A DNA stretch of 64,000 nucleotides from DAOUJW01 sp965218945 (GCA_965218945.1 OZ244718.1:248001-312000), one strand, 5' to 3'; counted from the first letter of the stretch, positions 42,908 through 52,281 are shown. Program-made: numbers and translations. Notes: generated from the letters alone by a model not told the origin.

Positions 42908-45625
42908 ATGGGAGACCGTAAAGCTGAAGTCATCGGAAGCAGCGCAGCCATGAATAATGAAGACCTGCCGGTCTATACCAAGCGTCACTGGGCCAAATTT
43001 GATAGAGAAAGCAGGAGGATACATCTTCTCGAACACCACCTCGCCGACGTTGGAGCCTGCTTTGAGGCGTTGCTTGCCCAGCCTACCATTCGCAGGCGCC
43101 TTGCGCATTCGGGCGGGCTTGACTACTTGGACGAGACAACGACTGCCCGACTAAGCCTCCTCGCGGCCCTGCACGACATAGGCAAGGCAAACGTTGGCTT
43201 TCAGACGCGGGTGTGGCAAGATGCCGACTTTCCCGAAGGACGGCGCAGGCCGGGACCGGCCAGTCACTACAACGAGCTTGTCCCGGTACTGATGGGAAGT
43301 GACTCCGAAACAGCCAAGTGGTTCTTCGACTCTCTGGGCTGGTGGTGGGATGCAACGGAGTCTTGGGACGACCGCAACGGCGAGACCGCTTGCGCCCTGT
43401 TTGTCGCAACCATATCCCATCATGGGCTGCCCGTCAAACTGGAGGGTGGACTCCCCAGCAACCCGGCTATCTGGCGTCCACTGGGGGCCTTGAACCCTGA
43501 GAAGTGTGTCCAACGCATAGGACGCTTGGCGCGTGCCTGGTTCCCCGCCGCCTTCTCAGCGGGCGCTACGCCCCTGCCGTCCGCTCCCGCCTTCCAGCAC
43601 ATGTTCTTGGGACTGTGTACCCTGGCCGACTGGATAGGGTCTGACGAGACGTACTTCAATTACCGCGATGATCCCAGCGAAGAATACATCAATACAGCCA
43701 GGGCCAGCGCAAAACGTGCAGTCTCTTTAATCGGGCTGGACATTGAGGATCAACCTAGGTCCCTGGAATCGTTGCCGAATTTTGGAGGTTTATTCCCTCA
43801 TGTAGGCCAAATTCCCAACGCCATCCAGCGGGCCGCCGCCGAAGACGATCCCTTTGATCAGCAACTCGTCATCATTGAGTCGGAGACGGGCTCCGGCAAG
43901 ACGGAGGCGGCCCTGTGGCGGTTCGCCAGGATGTACGCTGCCGGCCTGGTGGACGGAATTTACTTTGCTCTGCCCACCCGCGCCGCCGCCACCCAGTTGC
44001 ACGAGCGCGTGAATCGCTTCGTAAAGCAGCTGTTTCCGGCGGGCGACTCCCCGGAGGCGGTGCTAGCTGTCCCGGGCTATGTGAAGGCTGGCGACATCAC
44101 CGGCAGTCGTCTCCAAGACTACGTGGTCTGGTGGGACGACCATGCTGAGGGAGCCGCAGCCCAGCGCAGGTGGGCCGCCGAGAGCTCCAAGCGATACCTG
44201 GCTGCCCAGATAGCGGTGGGCACGGTGGATCAGGCCATGATGGCGGCCCTCAAGGTGAGGCATGCCCACCTGCGGGCGGCTTGCCTGGCCCGAAATCTGT
44301 TGGTGGTTGATGAGGTGCATGCCTCGGACACGTACATGGGGCGCATCCTGCAATCGCTGCTGGAGGCCCACTTGGGGTCCGGCGGCTACGCTCTGCTGAT
44401 GTCGGCCACCCTGGGGTACTCGGCAAGGCGACTTTGGCTGTCCACCGGCAGAGCGCCGCAGACTCTGGATAACCTCTCCCTGAAAGAGGCCATAGATTCG
44501 CCGTACCCAGTTATCAGCGCGACGTCGCCTACCGGTGAGAGGGTGACGGCCGTGGACGAGAACGGGCGTGAGAAGTCGGTTCGCGTGTCCTCCGAACAGG
44601 TGATGCACAATTTCGACGCGGTGGCTTCCCTGGCCCTCGACGCAGCGCGTAACGGAGCCAAGGTCCTGGTGATACGCAACACAGTCGGCTACGCGATAGG
44701 GACGCAGCAGGCGGTGGAAGAGGGAGCGGCACCCGGAGAGAGTGGCCTGCTGTTCGAAGTTGATGGCATAGAGACGTTGCATCACGGCCGTTTCTCCGTC
44801 GACGACCGCCGTCTCCTAGACAGGCGTGTGGAGGAGCTGCTGGGCAGAGAGCGACCCGCCGGCGGACGCGTCGTTGTCGGAACACAGACGCTGGAGCAGT
44901 CCCTGGACATAGACGCCGATCTGTTGATAACCGACCTCTGCCCCGTGGACGTACTGTTGCAGCGCATTGGCCGTCTGCACCGTCACCCTCGGGACAACCG
45001 CCCTGAGGAATACCAGACCCCAGCTTGTATTGTGCTCACGCCGGAGAGTGAGGACCTGTCTCCCCTGCTTGCCAGGGCAGCCAACGCCAACGGGCTGGGC
45101 CCACACGGATTCGTGTACGACGACCTGCGGGTCCTGGAGGCCACCCGTCGCCTCATCGCTCAGCACGGCGAGTGGGTCATACCCAAAATGAACCGTGAAC
45201 TGGTTGAGCGGGCAACCCATCCTGAGGCATTAGAGGAGATTGTGCTGGAGCTTGGGGACGAGTGGCGCATCCACGCCAATGGCTTGGAAGGAGGGCAGAT
45301 TGCCGACAATCTGACTGCGCGGAACGCCATAATCAGGCGCGACAAGTCCTTCTTCACGGACAATCGTGAGGTGATATTCGGGGATGTGGAGGAGCGTATA
45401 CGTACGCGTTTGGGTGACGACCGAATAGACGTAGGCTTTGAGCCGCCGCCGGCCAGCCCTTTCGATGGATCCCTCAGAATTGAAGGGCTGGCTGTGTCGG
45501 TGCGGTGGCTTGGAGGAACGGAGGTCCCGGAATCGGTCGCGCCGGAGCCAACCGACGGCGGGTTCGCGTTCGCCATCGGCGACCGGCGCTTCGTCTACGA
45601 CCGGCTGGGTCTGCGCCAGGTGTAG
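42908..45625 (+). CDS. cas3: CRISPR-associated helicase-nuclease Cas3 (type I-E)
   Basis: 905 residues from the ATG at 42908 (AAGGA upstream). N-terminal HD nuclease: HHLADVGACFEALL (H43/H44), ALHDIGKANVGFQ (H89, D90) and TISHHGLP. SF2 helicase: ESETGSGKTEAAL near 324-336, VVDEVHASDTYMGRIL near 466-481, LLMSATLGY, VGTQTLEQSLDID and LLQRIGRLHRH near 680. It unwinds and degrades the DNA strand exposed by Cascade. Separated from the rest of the cas operon by a 430-nt region carrying a mini-array and a small gene. Confidence 0.95.
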   Translation: MGDRKAEVIGSSAAMNNEDLPVYTKRHWAKFDRESRRIHLLEHHLADVGACFEALLAQPTIRRRLAHSGGLDYLDETTTARLSLLAALHDIGKANVGFQTRVWQDADFPEGRRRPGPASHYNELVPVLMGSDSETAKWFFDSLGWWWDATESWDDRNGETACALFVATISHHGLPVKLEGGLPSNPAIWRPLGALNPEKCVQRIGRLARAWFPAAFSAGATPLPSAPAFQHMFLGLCTLADWIGSDETYFNYRDDPSEEYINTARASAKRAVSLIGLDIEDQPRSLESLPNFGGLFPHVGQIPNAIQRAAAEDDPFDQQLVIIESETGSGKTEAALWRFARMYAAGLVDGIYFALPTRAAATQLHERVNRFVKQLFPAGDSPEAVLAVPGYVKAGDITGSRLQDYVVWWDDHAEGAAAQRRWAAESSKRYLAAQIAVGTVDQAMMAALKVRHAHLRAACLARNLLVVDEVHASDTYMGRILQSLLEAHLGSGGYALLMSATLGYSARRLWLSTGRAPQTLDNLSLKEAIDSPYPVISATSPTGERVTAVDENGREKSVRVSSEQVMHNFDAVASLALDAARNGAKVLVIRNTVGYAIGTQQAVEEGAAPGESGLLFEVDGIETLHHGRFSVDDRRLLDRRVEELLGRERPAGGRVVVGTQTLEQSLDIDADLLITDLCPVDVLLQRIGRLHRHPRDNRPEEYQTPACIVLTPESEDLSPLLARAANANGLGPHGFVYDDLRVLEATRRLIAQHGEWVIPKMNRELVERATHPEALEEIVLELGDEWRIHANGLEGGQIADNLTARNAIIRRDKSFFTDNREVIFGDVEERIRTRLGDDRIDVGFEPPPASPFDGSLRIEGLAVSVRWLGGTEVPESVAPEPTDGGFAFAIGDRRFVYDRLGLRQV

Positions 45626-45643
45626 GAGACACACCCCCAGTGG

Positions 45644-45732
45644 TATCTATCCCCGCGTGAGCGGGGGAACTCGCTTACGAAGACTATGCATCGTAGCGTT
45701 CATCGGCCTATCCCCAAAATCTTGGGGTCAAG
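45644..45732 (-). CRISPR. Degenerate two-repeat mini-CRISPR in the cas operon
   Basis: 45644-45671 matches the array repeat (reverse orientation) at 24 of 28 positions. 45705-45732 starts exactly 61 nt later, the array period, and keeps the 5'-handle end (ATAGGCCG against ATAGACCN in crRNA sense) and a hairpin, but not the middle. The 33-nt spacer between is 45672-45704. Orientation is opposite to the main array, so it would be transcribed toward cas3. It is like CreA/CreR RNAs that guide Cascade to a promoter; no strong seed match was found by eye in the adjacent promoter. Confidence 0.6.
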
Positions 45733-45741
45733 TTCTTGACC
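45726..45741. promoter_or_regulatory. Palindrome, possible operator or promoter element
   Basis: GGTCAAG-TT-CTTGACC, a perfect 7-bp inverted repeat overlapping the second degenerate repeat. TTGACA begins at 45747, but its distance to TATACT (45763) is too short for a standard promoter. It may be an operator for the cse1 operon or the mini-array. Confidence 0.35.
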
Positions 45742-45821
45742 GGCCATTGACAACAGTGGCATTATACTCCATGATGATGTAATATGAAAGCTACTATAGC
45801 ATTGCTAGGAGGAAAAACACA

Positions 45822-46010
45822 TTGAATGCCAGTCATCCAGTAACCTTGGTACACATGTTGATACGTAACAGCGCTGAAGTGCGGGCTGTAGTTGCTGACC
45901 GACAAGCATCCTTAACACTACAGACCGAAGCCGGCCTAATGCAAATTGAGATTTTCCGAATGGAAGACTCCAAGAGAAGGCCGTTGACAGATGAAACAGA
46001 CTCAATGTAG
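45822..46010 (+). CDS. Hypothetical 62-residue protein between cas3 and cse1
   Basis: Starts at a TTG with AGGAGG nine bases upstream; stops 48 nt before cse1. Residues 6-45 look like a compact alpha-beta unit (VTLVHMLIRNSAEVRAVVAD, then a beta stretch LTLQTEAG), with a charged tail (EDSKRRPLTDETDSM). I recognise no family. Co-transcription with cse1 is likely. Possibly a regulator, a toxin-like partner of the mini-array, or an accessory Cas protein. Confidence 0.55.
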   Translation: MNASHPVTLVHMLIRNSAEVRAVVADRQASLTLQTEAGLMQIEIFRMEDSKRRPLTDETDSM

Positions 46011-46058
46011 GATAGCATAAATGTTCTTTTTCAAGAGTAATACTCTGGAGGGTGGCTT

Positions 46059-47612
46059 ATGTACAACATTCTATCAGAACGCCTCATCCGGATCGTTAAG
46101 CCCGATGACTCTCGCGTTGAAGCGTCTCTTCCTGAAGTCTACGCTGCGCTTATGGCGGACCAGGTAGAAGCCTTCCCCACCCTTCGTCCCCACCAGCGCC
46201 ATGCCTGGCACGCGTTCCTGGTGCAGCTTGGCGCAATGGCCGTGCACCGGGCCAGTCTGAGCGAGCCGCCGGATGAACCTGAAGACTGGCTGCGCATCAT
46301 ACGGAACCTCACCTCCGACGAGTTCCCGGACGATGAACCCTGGCAGCTGGTGGTAGACGACATCACCAAGCCGGCATTCATGCAGCCGCCGGCCTGCTCG
46401 AAAGACCGAGAATCAGACTTCAAGAGCCCTGTGGCAACCCCGGATGAACTGGATATGCTTGTCACTTCCAAGAACCACGATCTGAAGTCTGCCGTGGCCC
46501 TTCAGTCCGCCGTCGACGACTGGCTCCTAGCACTAATTACATTGCAGACGATGGAGGGGTTCAGCGGCCAGGGCAACTACGGCATCTCCAGGATGAACGG
46601 CGGAATGAGCAGCAGGCCCGCCTTCAGCATAGCTTCCGACCGCCGCCCGGGTATCCACATGAAACGCGATATTATAGTCTTGCTAGAACGTCGTCAGAGC
46701 CTTATTGAGGACTATTCACTGGCTGATCGAGGCCACACTCTTCTCTGGACCCTTCCCTGGGATGGCGCGACGGCGGAGGCGCTGCCTTTTAGCTCCCTGG
46801 ACCCACATTACTTGGAGACATGCCGCCGCATCCGGTTGCGCATGGATGAAGGCGGGAGCCTATACGCAGTCAGGGCGAATTCCAAGGCGACTCGCGTAGA
46901 GGCAAGGGCCATCAAAGGCATGACAGGCGACCCCTGGACACCCGTAGACGTAAAGGGATCCAAGTCCTTGACTCTTGCCAACGGCGGCTTCACCTACAGG
47001 AGGACGGCTGACTATCTCTTTTCACCCGATTGGCAACGGCCTACATTACTAAGGCCTACTGAAGCGGAGGTCCTCTCCCTCGACACCATGATGCTTGTCG
47101 CTAGAGGGATGGTGAGGGGACAGGGCAAGACCGAAGGCTACTACGAACGCGTCATCCCGATAAGGAAGAGGCTGCAAACTGCAATGCAGCGACAAGGCGG
47201 CACAGCCGACGTTGGGCAGATAGCCACGTCCCGAGTTGAAGACATTGCAAGGGTTCAGCGCATTCTCAGCCATGCCCTACAGACATTCTTGGCCAGGGGA
47301 GACAGTGATGATTTAAGCTCAGAGCATCGTAGGCTGGTACGTCCCTTGCTCAACAGGCTGGAGGAACACCTCGATACGACGTTCTTCGAGGACCTTCAAG
47401 ACGAATTTGAAGCAGACGACCTCGAAGAGCGCGAACGCATACGCAATGAGTGGTTGCGCGGTGTAGTGGATCACGCCCGCAGCATTCTGACCGACGCCAC
47501 GGACTCGTTGCCCTGCCCTGCGATTCACCGTTACAAAGCCCGCGCTGGCGCTGAGAGCTTGTTTGAGGGGAGAATCCGAGGCCCACAAGGACTGCCAGGC
47601 CTGTTCCAGTAG
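46059..47612 (+). CDS. casA: Cascade large subunit Cse1 (CasA/Cas8e)
   Basis: 517 residues, right for Cse1. It starts MYNILSERLIRIVKPDD and carries the PEVYAALMADQVEAFPTLRPHQRHAWHAFLV region common to Cse1 proteins. Cse1 recognises the PAM and recruits Cas3. Ribosome site GGAGGGTGG precedes the ATG. First gene of the cse1-cse2-cas7-cas5-cas6 run. Confidence 0.92.
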   Translation: MYNILSERLIRIVKPDDSRVEASLPEVYAALMADQVEAFPTLRPHQRHAWHAFLVQLGAMAVHRASLSEPPDEPEDWLRIIRNLTSDEFPDDEPWQLVVDDITKPAFMQPPACSKDRESDFKSPVATPDELDMLVTSKNHDLKSAVALQSAVDDWLLALITLQTMEGFSGQGNYGISRMNGGMSSRPAFSIASDRRPGIHMKRDIIVLLERRQSLIEDYSLADRGHTLLWTLPWDGATAEALPFSSLDPHYLETCRRIRLRMDEGGSLYAVRANSKATRVEARAIKGMTGDPWTPVDVKGSKSLTLANGGFTYRRTADYLFSPDWQRPTLLRPTEAEVLSLDTMMLVARGMVRGQGKTEGYYERVIPIRKRLQTAMQRQGGTADVGQIATSRVEDIARVQRILSHALQTFLARGDSDDLSSEHRRLVRPLLNRLEEHLDTTFFEDLQDEFEADDLEERERIRNEWLRGVVDHARSILTDATDSLPCPAIHRYKARAGAESLFEGRIRGPQGLPGLFQ

Positions 47613-47629
47613 AAAAGAGAGGAGATATT

Positions 47630-48244
47630 ATGACAACTGATGCGCCAACCGTTGACGCTCCTGATGGGCCCGGCCAAGAACCTGTACGCAGAAGCCGGGG
47701 AGATGTTGCCGTCGAAATTGCCGGTCGTATTGCGCGACTTGGGGATTTTCGACGGGGCGACCTTGCTGAGCTTCGTCGTATGGATCCGGGGGCGCCCGAC
47801 GCGGCAGTCTTCTGGCGGCTGATGGCCGAATATGACCTTTTTGGCAACCCCGACGTGGAGAGAAAATGGGCTCTCATTCTCCACGGCATTGCCCTGATGA
47901 CTTCCAGGAACACGGCAGGGGGCGCCACTCCCGCCGCTCACGACGGCTACACTTCCATAGGGCGGGCTCTCTTTCTTGGTAGCGAATCACGCCGAGAGAC
48001 TGGGCATTACAGCGAAACTCGCCTCAACCGCTTGCTGACCTCGCGCGGCCCTATGCTTCGGACTCTGTTGGCCCGTATGTTCCGGATGCTCGCCTCTAAT
48101 GGCGTGACCTTCAATTGGCGGGAGATGGCGCAATTCATCCTCAACGAAGGCTATGACGAAGAGGCAGCAGAGCGGGCGCGCCGTCGCATTGCTCGCGATT
48201 ACTACACGGCGGAACGCCGCAGCCTCCAGACCTCGGATGACTGA
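47630..48244 (+). CDS. casB: Cascade small subunit Cse2 (CasB)
   Basis: 204 residues with family landmarks: GDLAELRRMDPGAPDAAVFWRLMAEY, then ALILHGIALMT and later the helix NRLLTSRGPMLRTLLARMFRML. Cse2 dimers line the target strand. It is longer than the E. coli protein by about 40 residues, at the N-terminus (TDAPTVDAPDGPGQ). Ends in TGA. Confidence 0.9.
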   Translation: MTTDAPTVDAPDGPGQEPVRRSRGDVAVEIAGRIARLGDFRRGDLAELRRMDPGAPDAAVFWRLMAEYDLFGNPDVERKWALILHGIALMTSRNTAGGATPAAHDGYTSIGRALFLGSESRRETGHYSETRLNRLLTSRGPMLRTLLARMFRMLASNGVTFNWREMAQFILNEGYDEEAAERARRRIARDYYTAERRSLQTSDD

Positions 48245-48291
48245 ATTTAGGAATCACGGATATAGACTTGGATAAAGAAAGGAGAATCCAT

Positions 48292-49467
48292 ATGACAACC
48301 CCAAGGTTTCTGCAAATCCACACCTTGCACTCCTACCCGGCAGCGCTACTGAACCGCGACGACAGCGGACTGGCAAAGCGCATGCCATTCGGTGACGCAG
48401 TTCGCACCCGCATATCCTCCCAATGCCTCAAGCGCCACTGGCGCGTGGCAGCAGACGAGTTCGCCATTCACAGCATACCCGGCGCGGAGGCCGCGGTCCG
48501 CTCGCGGAATGTCGTGGAGCGGAAGGTAATACAGCCAATAAGGGACGCCGGTGGGATAGCGGAGGACGTGTTGGTCGCCGTGGAGAATGCCTTTAACGTT
48601 GGCGTTTACGGGGCCAGCGGTACATCGGAGTCTGGCCGCCAACCTCTGCTACTCGGACTACCGGAGGTGGAGCACCTTCGGGAAAGAGCGATGGAGATTT
48701 GCCGCGCCCATCCCAACGACGCCGCTTCCGCCAAGACAGCCGGGGACACGCTCTTCAGCCAGCGGCAGGGAGAGGGCGCAAACTTCCGCGCCTTTCGAGA
48801 GTCGGCCCGACTGCCCGGCGGACTGGAGGGAGCGCTTTTCGGACGCATGGTCACTTCCGACCCGGCTGCCAACATAGAAGCCTCCGTGCACGTGGCCCAC
48901 GCCTTCACAGTTCACCGGGAGGAGAGCGAGAGCGACTACTTCTCCGTGGTGGACGACCTGCAGGGGGACGACGAGGACGCGGGCGCCGCTCACATAGGGG
49001 ACATGGAGCTCACCGCCGGCCTTTTCTACGGCTACGTGGTCGTTGACGTCCCAGGGTTGGTCTCCAACCTGGAGGGCTGCGACGCCGCAATTTGGGAGGG
49101 CGCTGACAAGGCCCTAGCTGCAAAGGTTGTCGAGAACCTTATCCACCTCATCGCCACGGTCTCTCCCGGCGCAAAGCTGGGGTCCACGGCTCCATACGGG
49201 TATGCGGACCTGATGTTAATTGAGGCGGGAGTACGCCAGCCCCGGAGCCTCGCCAACGCCTTTAGGAGCCCGGCCAGGGCGCAAGTGGAGGACGCCACTC
49301 AACGGCTGTGCGGCCATTTGGGTAAGCTAGATAGAGCATATGGGGCCACGGAGGCTCGCAAGGCGTTGTCAGTGGAGGAGTGCGAAATTCCCGGCGCTCG
49401 ACGTCTCAACCTGGACGAACTGGCGTCTTGGGCCGCTGATTCGATTCTCAGCGGAGAGGCGGATTGA
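48292..49467 (+). CDS. casC: Cascade backbone Cas7e (Cse4/CasC)
   Basis: 391 residues from the ATG at 48292 (AAAGGAG upstream). Conserved start FLQIHTLHSYPAALLNRDDSGLAKRMPFGDAVRTRISSQCLKRHWR is Cas7e. Subunits polymerise on the crRNA. The middle has an extra stretch around GDDEDAGAAHIGDMELTAGLFYGYVVVDVPGLV, normal for the family. Confidence 0.94.
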   Translation: MTTPRFLQIHTLHSYPAALLNRDDSGLAKRMPFGDAVRTRISSQCLKRHWRVAADEFAIHSIPGAEAAVRSRNVVERKVIQPIRDAGGIAEDVLVAVENAFNVGVYGASGTSESGRQPLLLGLPEVEHLRERAMEICRAHPNDAASAKTAGDTLFSQRQGEGANFRAFRESARLPGGLEGALFGRMVTSDPAANIEASVHVAHAFTVHREESESDYFSVVDDLQGDDEDAGAAHIGDMELTAGLFYGYVVVDVPGLVSNLEGCDAAIWEGADKALAAKVVENLIHLIATVSPGAKLGSTAPYGYADLMLIEAGVRQPRSLANAFRSPARAQVEDATQRLCGHLGKLDRAYGATEARKALSVEECEIPGARRLNLDELASWAADSILSGEAD

Positions 49468-49470
49468 GCC

Positions 49471-50241
49471 ATGAGGCACCTGATTTTAAGGTTGGAAGCC
49501 CCTCTGATTGCCTTCGGAGGGGAGACAATCGACAACTACGGGGTCATACGCCGGTTTCCTTCGGCGTCTATGCTCACGGGGTTGCTGGCCAACGCTTTGG
49601 GCTTGCGCCGGACCCAAGCCCAAGCCCACCAGGATCTGCAGGACCGACTGGTCTTTGCCGCACGCATCGACAGAGAGCCTGCGGGCGGGGTGAGGCTTTC
49701 AGATTTCCAAACTGCGCAACTGGGAGCTTCTGACACGGGATGGACCACGCGGGGGCAGCCCGAAGGGCGCGGCGGAGGCGCTAATACTTACAACGCTCCC
49801 CATCTCCGCTATCGCGGCTACTTCGCGGATATGCGCGTAACCCTGGCCCTCAGGTTGGATCCCGCAGACTCCTTCCCGACCCTAGATGACCTGGCGGAGT
49901 CGCTTCTGCATCCGGCTCGGCCCCTCTTCATTGGCAGGAAGCCGTGCTTGCCCTCCGAGCCTCTTTTTGTAGGCTTCAAGGATGGAAATACAGCGCTGGC
50001 CGCTCTGATGTCAGCTGAGCCTGAAGAGGGGAGCGACGAAACTTCCGCACTCAGGGCCATGTGGCCGCAGGGCGAGGGAGCAGACAACGCTCGCGAGCAT
50101 CGAGTGGTCATGCTGACAGACGAGCGTAATTGGGTATCCGGCCTCCACGGCGGCGGTCGCTGGGTGTGCGAAGGGGAAATCGAGAACGGGCGGGCGGTAA
50201 CTGTCCAGTCCCACCTGGCAACTGAAGAGGAGGAGCTATGA
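49471..50241 (+). CDS. casD: Cas5e (CasD)
   Basis: 256 residues. It starts HLILRLEAPLIAFGGETIDNYG with the RRFPSASMLTGLLANALGL segment that marks Cas5e. It holds the crRNA 5' handle. It begins 3 nt after cas7 and its stop overlaps the cas6 start (ATGA). Confidence 0.92.
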   Translation: MRHLILRLEAPLIAFGGETIDNYGVIRRFPSASMLTGLLANALGLRRTQAQAHQDLQDRLVFAARIDREPAGGVRLSDFQTAQLGASDTGWTTRGQPEGRGGGANTYNAPHLRYRGYFADMRVTLALRLDPADSFPTLDDLAESLLHPARPLFIGRKPCLPSEPLFVGFKDGNTALAALMSAEPEEGSDETSALRAMWPQGEGADNAREHRVVMLTDERNWVSGLHGGGRWVCEGEIENGRAVTVQSHLATEEEEL

Positions 50242-51002
50242 CAACTGCCAACGGCAATGCCCCCGAAGCGGGGAACCTGCAAATGGTTCGCGCCCAGATA
50301 GAGTCGCGGGACTTTCGGCGGTGGATGGGCGATAGGCGCCTGCGGGACCCGGACCACGCCATGCACTGCCTGCTGACGGAGTGTTTCGGTGAACTGGCTC
50401 CAAAGCCCTTTCGAACCATACTGCCGCGGGACGGCTCAAACGGCGTCCTCTACGGCTATGGTCGCAGCGACGCAAGTGTCTTGAGGGATTCGGTTGCCAT
50501 GTGCGCCGATCCCCTGCAGAGCCGCGTTCTTCCCGGCGATAAGCTGGACACCAAGTCAATGCCAAATTTCTGGCAGGTCGGAAAGCAGCTCGGTTTCGAG
50601 ACTCGTGTACGCCCGGTTGTGCGACGCTCCCGCAATGCGGAATCCCGCCCTGAGAAGGAGTGCGACGCCTTTCTCTGGGAAGCGCTTAAGCACCCCGAGG
50701 GTGGAATGAATCGCAGCAGGGAGCAGGTGTACACGGAATGGCTGTCGGAGCAGTTTGACAGGAGAGGCGGATCTCGCTTGGAGCCGGAGCATACCAAACT
50801 GGTGTCCTTTCAGCGCACCAGGGCCTTTCGGAAGGCGCAGCCGGCATTTCGCCACACGGAGGGACCCGACGCTGTAATTCGAGGTATTCTCACCATTACC
50901 GACGCTGAGTCCTTCGCAGACCTTCTGGCCAAGGGCATAGGACGCCATAAGGCGTACGGATACGGGATGATGCTTTTGCGTCCCACCGGCAGGTCCGAAT
51001 AG
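50238..51002 (+). CDS. casE: Cas6e endoribonuclease (CasE)
   Basis: 254 residues. C-terminal motif FADLLAKGIGRHKAYGYGMMLL is the Gly-rich loop of Cas6e. It cleaves the repeat RNA at the hairpin base; the array repeats form such a stem. The N-terminus carries ~20 extra residues. Confidence 0.92.
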   Translation: MTTANGNAPEAGNLQMVRAQIESRDFRRWMGDRRLRDPDHAMHCLLTECFGELAPKPFRTILPRDGSNGVLYGYGRSDASVLRDSVAMCADPLQSRVLPGDKLDTKSMPNFWQVGKQLGFETRVRPVVRRSRNAESRPEKECDAFLWEALKHPEGGMNRSREQVYTEWLSEQFDRRGGSRLEPEHTKLVSFQRTRAFRKAQPAFRHTEGPDAVIRGILTITDAESFADLLAKGIGRHKAYGYGMMLLRPTGRSE

Positions 51003-51069
51003 ACTCCTTGACCGGTCACGGGTACAAGGCACATTAACAACTGAATATTGCACACATATCGGGGGAATT

Positions 51070-51990
51070 ATGCTGAGAGGCAGACTGGGACTTGAAACGG
51101 CGCGCATTCCTCACGCAGACCGACATGGTCTGCTTTGGCTGTCCCGTGGCGCCCTTACGGTGCGCGACGGCACTCTGCGCTTTCACCGAGAGAGCCAGGC
51201 CACTTCAGACAGCTCGCTGGACGCGGGCGAGTATGGAATACCCTTCCAATCACTTTCCATGATCCTTATGGGGCCGGGATCCACGGTGAGCCACGACGCG
51301 CTGCGCCTCATGGCGCGTCACGGGACAGCCCTCGTTGCGGTGGGTGAAGATGGCGTCAGGTGCTATACTGCTCCTCCGCTCATGCCGGATACCTCCGACA
51401 TCGCCCGCCGGCAGATGCGCGCATGGGGAGACCCTACGGGCAGTCGAATTACCATTGCCAGAAAGATGTACGCCATGCGGCTTGGCGAAGTGCTGCCCCA
51501 TCAGAGCCTGGACGCGCTCAGGGGCATCGAAGGCGCGCGGATGAAGCGCACGTACCAGAACCAGGCGCAACGGTACGGCGTGCCGTGGCATGGTCGCCGC
51601 TATGACCGGAGCAACCCCTTGACGGCTGACATTCCCAACCAGGCCATCAACCATGCCTCTGTGGCGGTAACGTCAGCGGCCATAATCGCCGTAACCGCGC
51701 TTGGCGCGATTCCGCAGTTGGGCTTCATACACGAGCACAGCGGCGAGGCCTTTGCCCTAGATGTGGCCGACCTCTTCAGGGATTCGATTCTGCTTCCTGC
51801 CGCTCTGAAATCAGCCAAGGCTGTGATTGAAGACCCCACGCTTGACATTGAGAGACACACCAGAAGGACCACTGGGGAAATGCTCAGGACTGAGGATGTC
51901 ATTCCCAAAATGATCGACCGGATCAAGTCGCTCTTCGAAGACGTTACCCCCATGGAGACGGGAACTGAAGATCCCGATGAAACGGAGTAG
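51070..51990 (+). CDS. cas1: Cas1e integrase
   Basis: 306 residues. Catalytic residues match E. coli Cas1 in spacing: E154 (RGIEGARMK), H221 (GFIHEHSG) and D234 (LDVADLF; 13 residues after the His). Integrates spacers with Cas2. A 67-nt gap separates it from cas6, so a separate promoter is possible. Confidence 0.95.
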   Translation: MLRGRLGLETARIPHADRHGLLWLSRGALTVRDGTLRFHRESQATSDSSLDAGEYGIPFQSLSMILMGPGSTVSHDALRLMARHGTALVAVGEDGVRCYTAPPLMPDTSDIARRQMRAWGDPTGSRITIARKMYAMRLGEVLPHQSLDALRGIEGARMKRTYQNQAQRYGVPWHGRRYDRSNPLTADIPNQAINHASVAVTSAAIIAVTALGAIPQLGFIHEHSGEAFALDVADLFRDSILLPAALKSAKAVIEDPTLDIERHTRRTTGEMLRTEDVIPKMIDRIKSLFEDVTPMETGTEDPDETE

Positions 51991-51993
51991 AGG

Positions 51994-52281
51994 ATGACCG
52001 TAATCGTCACTGTCAATGTAGAGGCTCGGTACCGGGGATATCTCGCGTCTGCCATGCTGGAGATAGCACCGGGAGTGTACACCTCGCCCAACATGACAAG
52101 CGGCATTAGGGAGAGGATTTGGGAAGTGCTGAGGCGGTGGTACTACGCGCTTGGGCAGGGCGCCATAGTGATGACATGGCGGGACCTGTCCGGGATTGGC
52201 GATCAACAGATTCGGACCCTCGGCGAAGCTCCCAAGGAGATTGTAGATGCGGACGGGGTGTACTTGGTCAAATACAATTGA
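51994..52281 (+). CDS. cas2: Cas2e
   Basis: 95 residues, three nt after cas1. Type I-E Cas2 pattern: MTVIVTVNVEARYRGYLAS and PGVYTSPNMTSGIRERIWE. No exonuclease domain is fused to it. It bridges two Cas1 dimers. Confidence 0.93.
   Translation: MTVIVTVNVEARYRGYLASAMLEIAPGVYTSPNMTSGIRERIWEVLRRWYYALGQGAIVMTWRDLSGIGDQQIRTLGEAPKEIVDADGVYLVKYN

Noticed and set aside
42820..43108. Longer N-terminus for the exonuclease reaching into cas3
   Set aside because: Residues before MSNLTFNAIDVE have no family match and overlap cas3 in antisense.
45705..45732. Treating the second degenerate repeat as certain
   Set aside because: Its middle does not match; only the handle, hairpin and exact 61-nt phase support it, so it is kept as a candidate.
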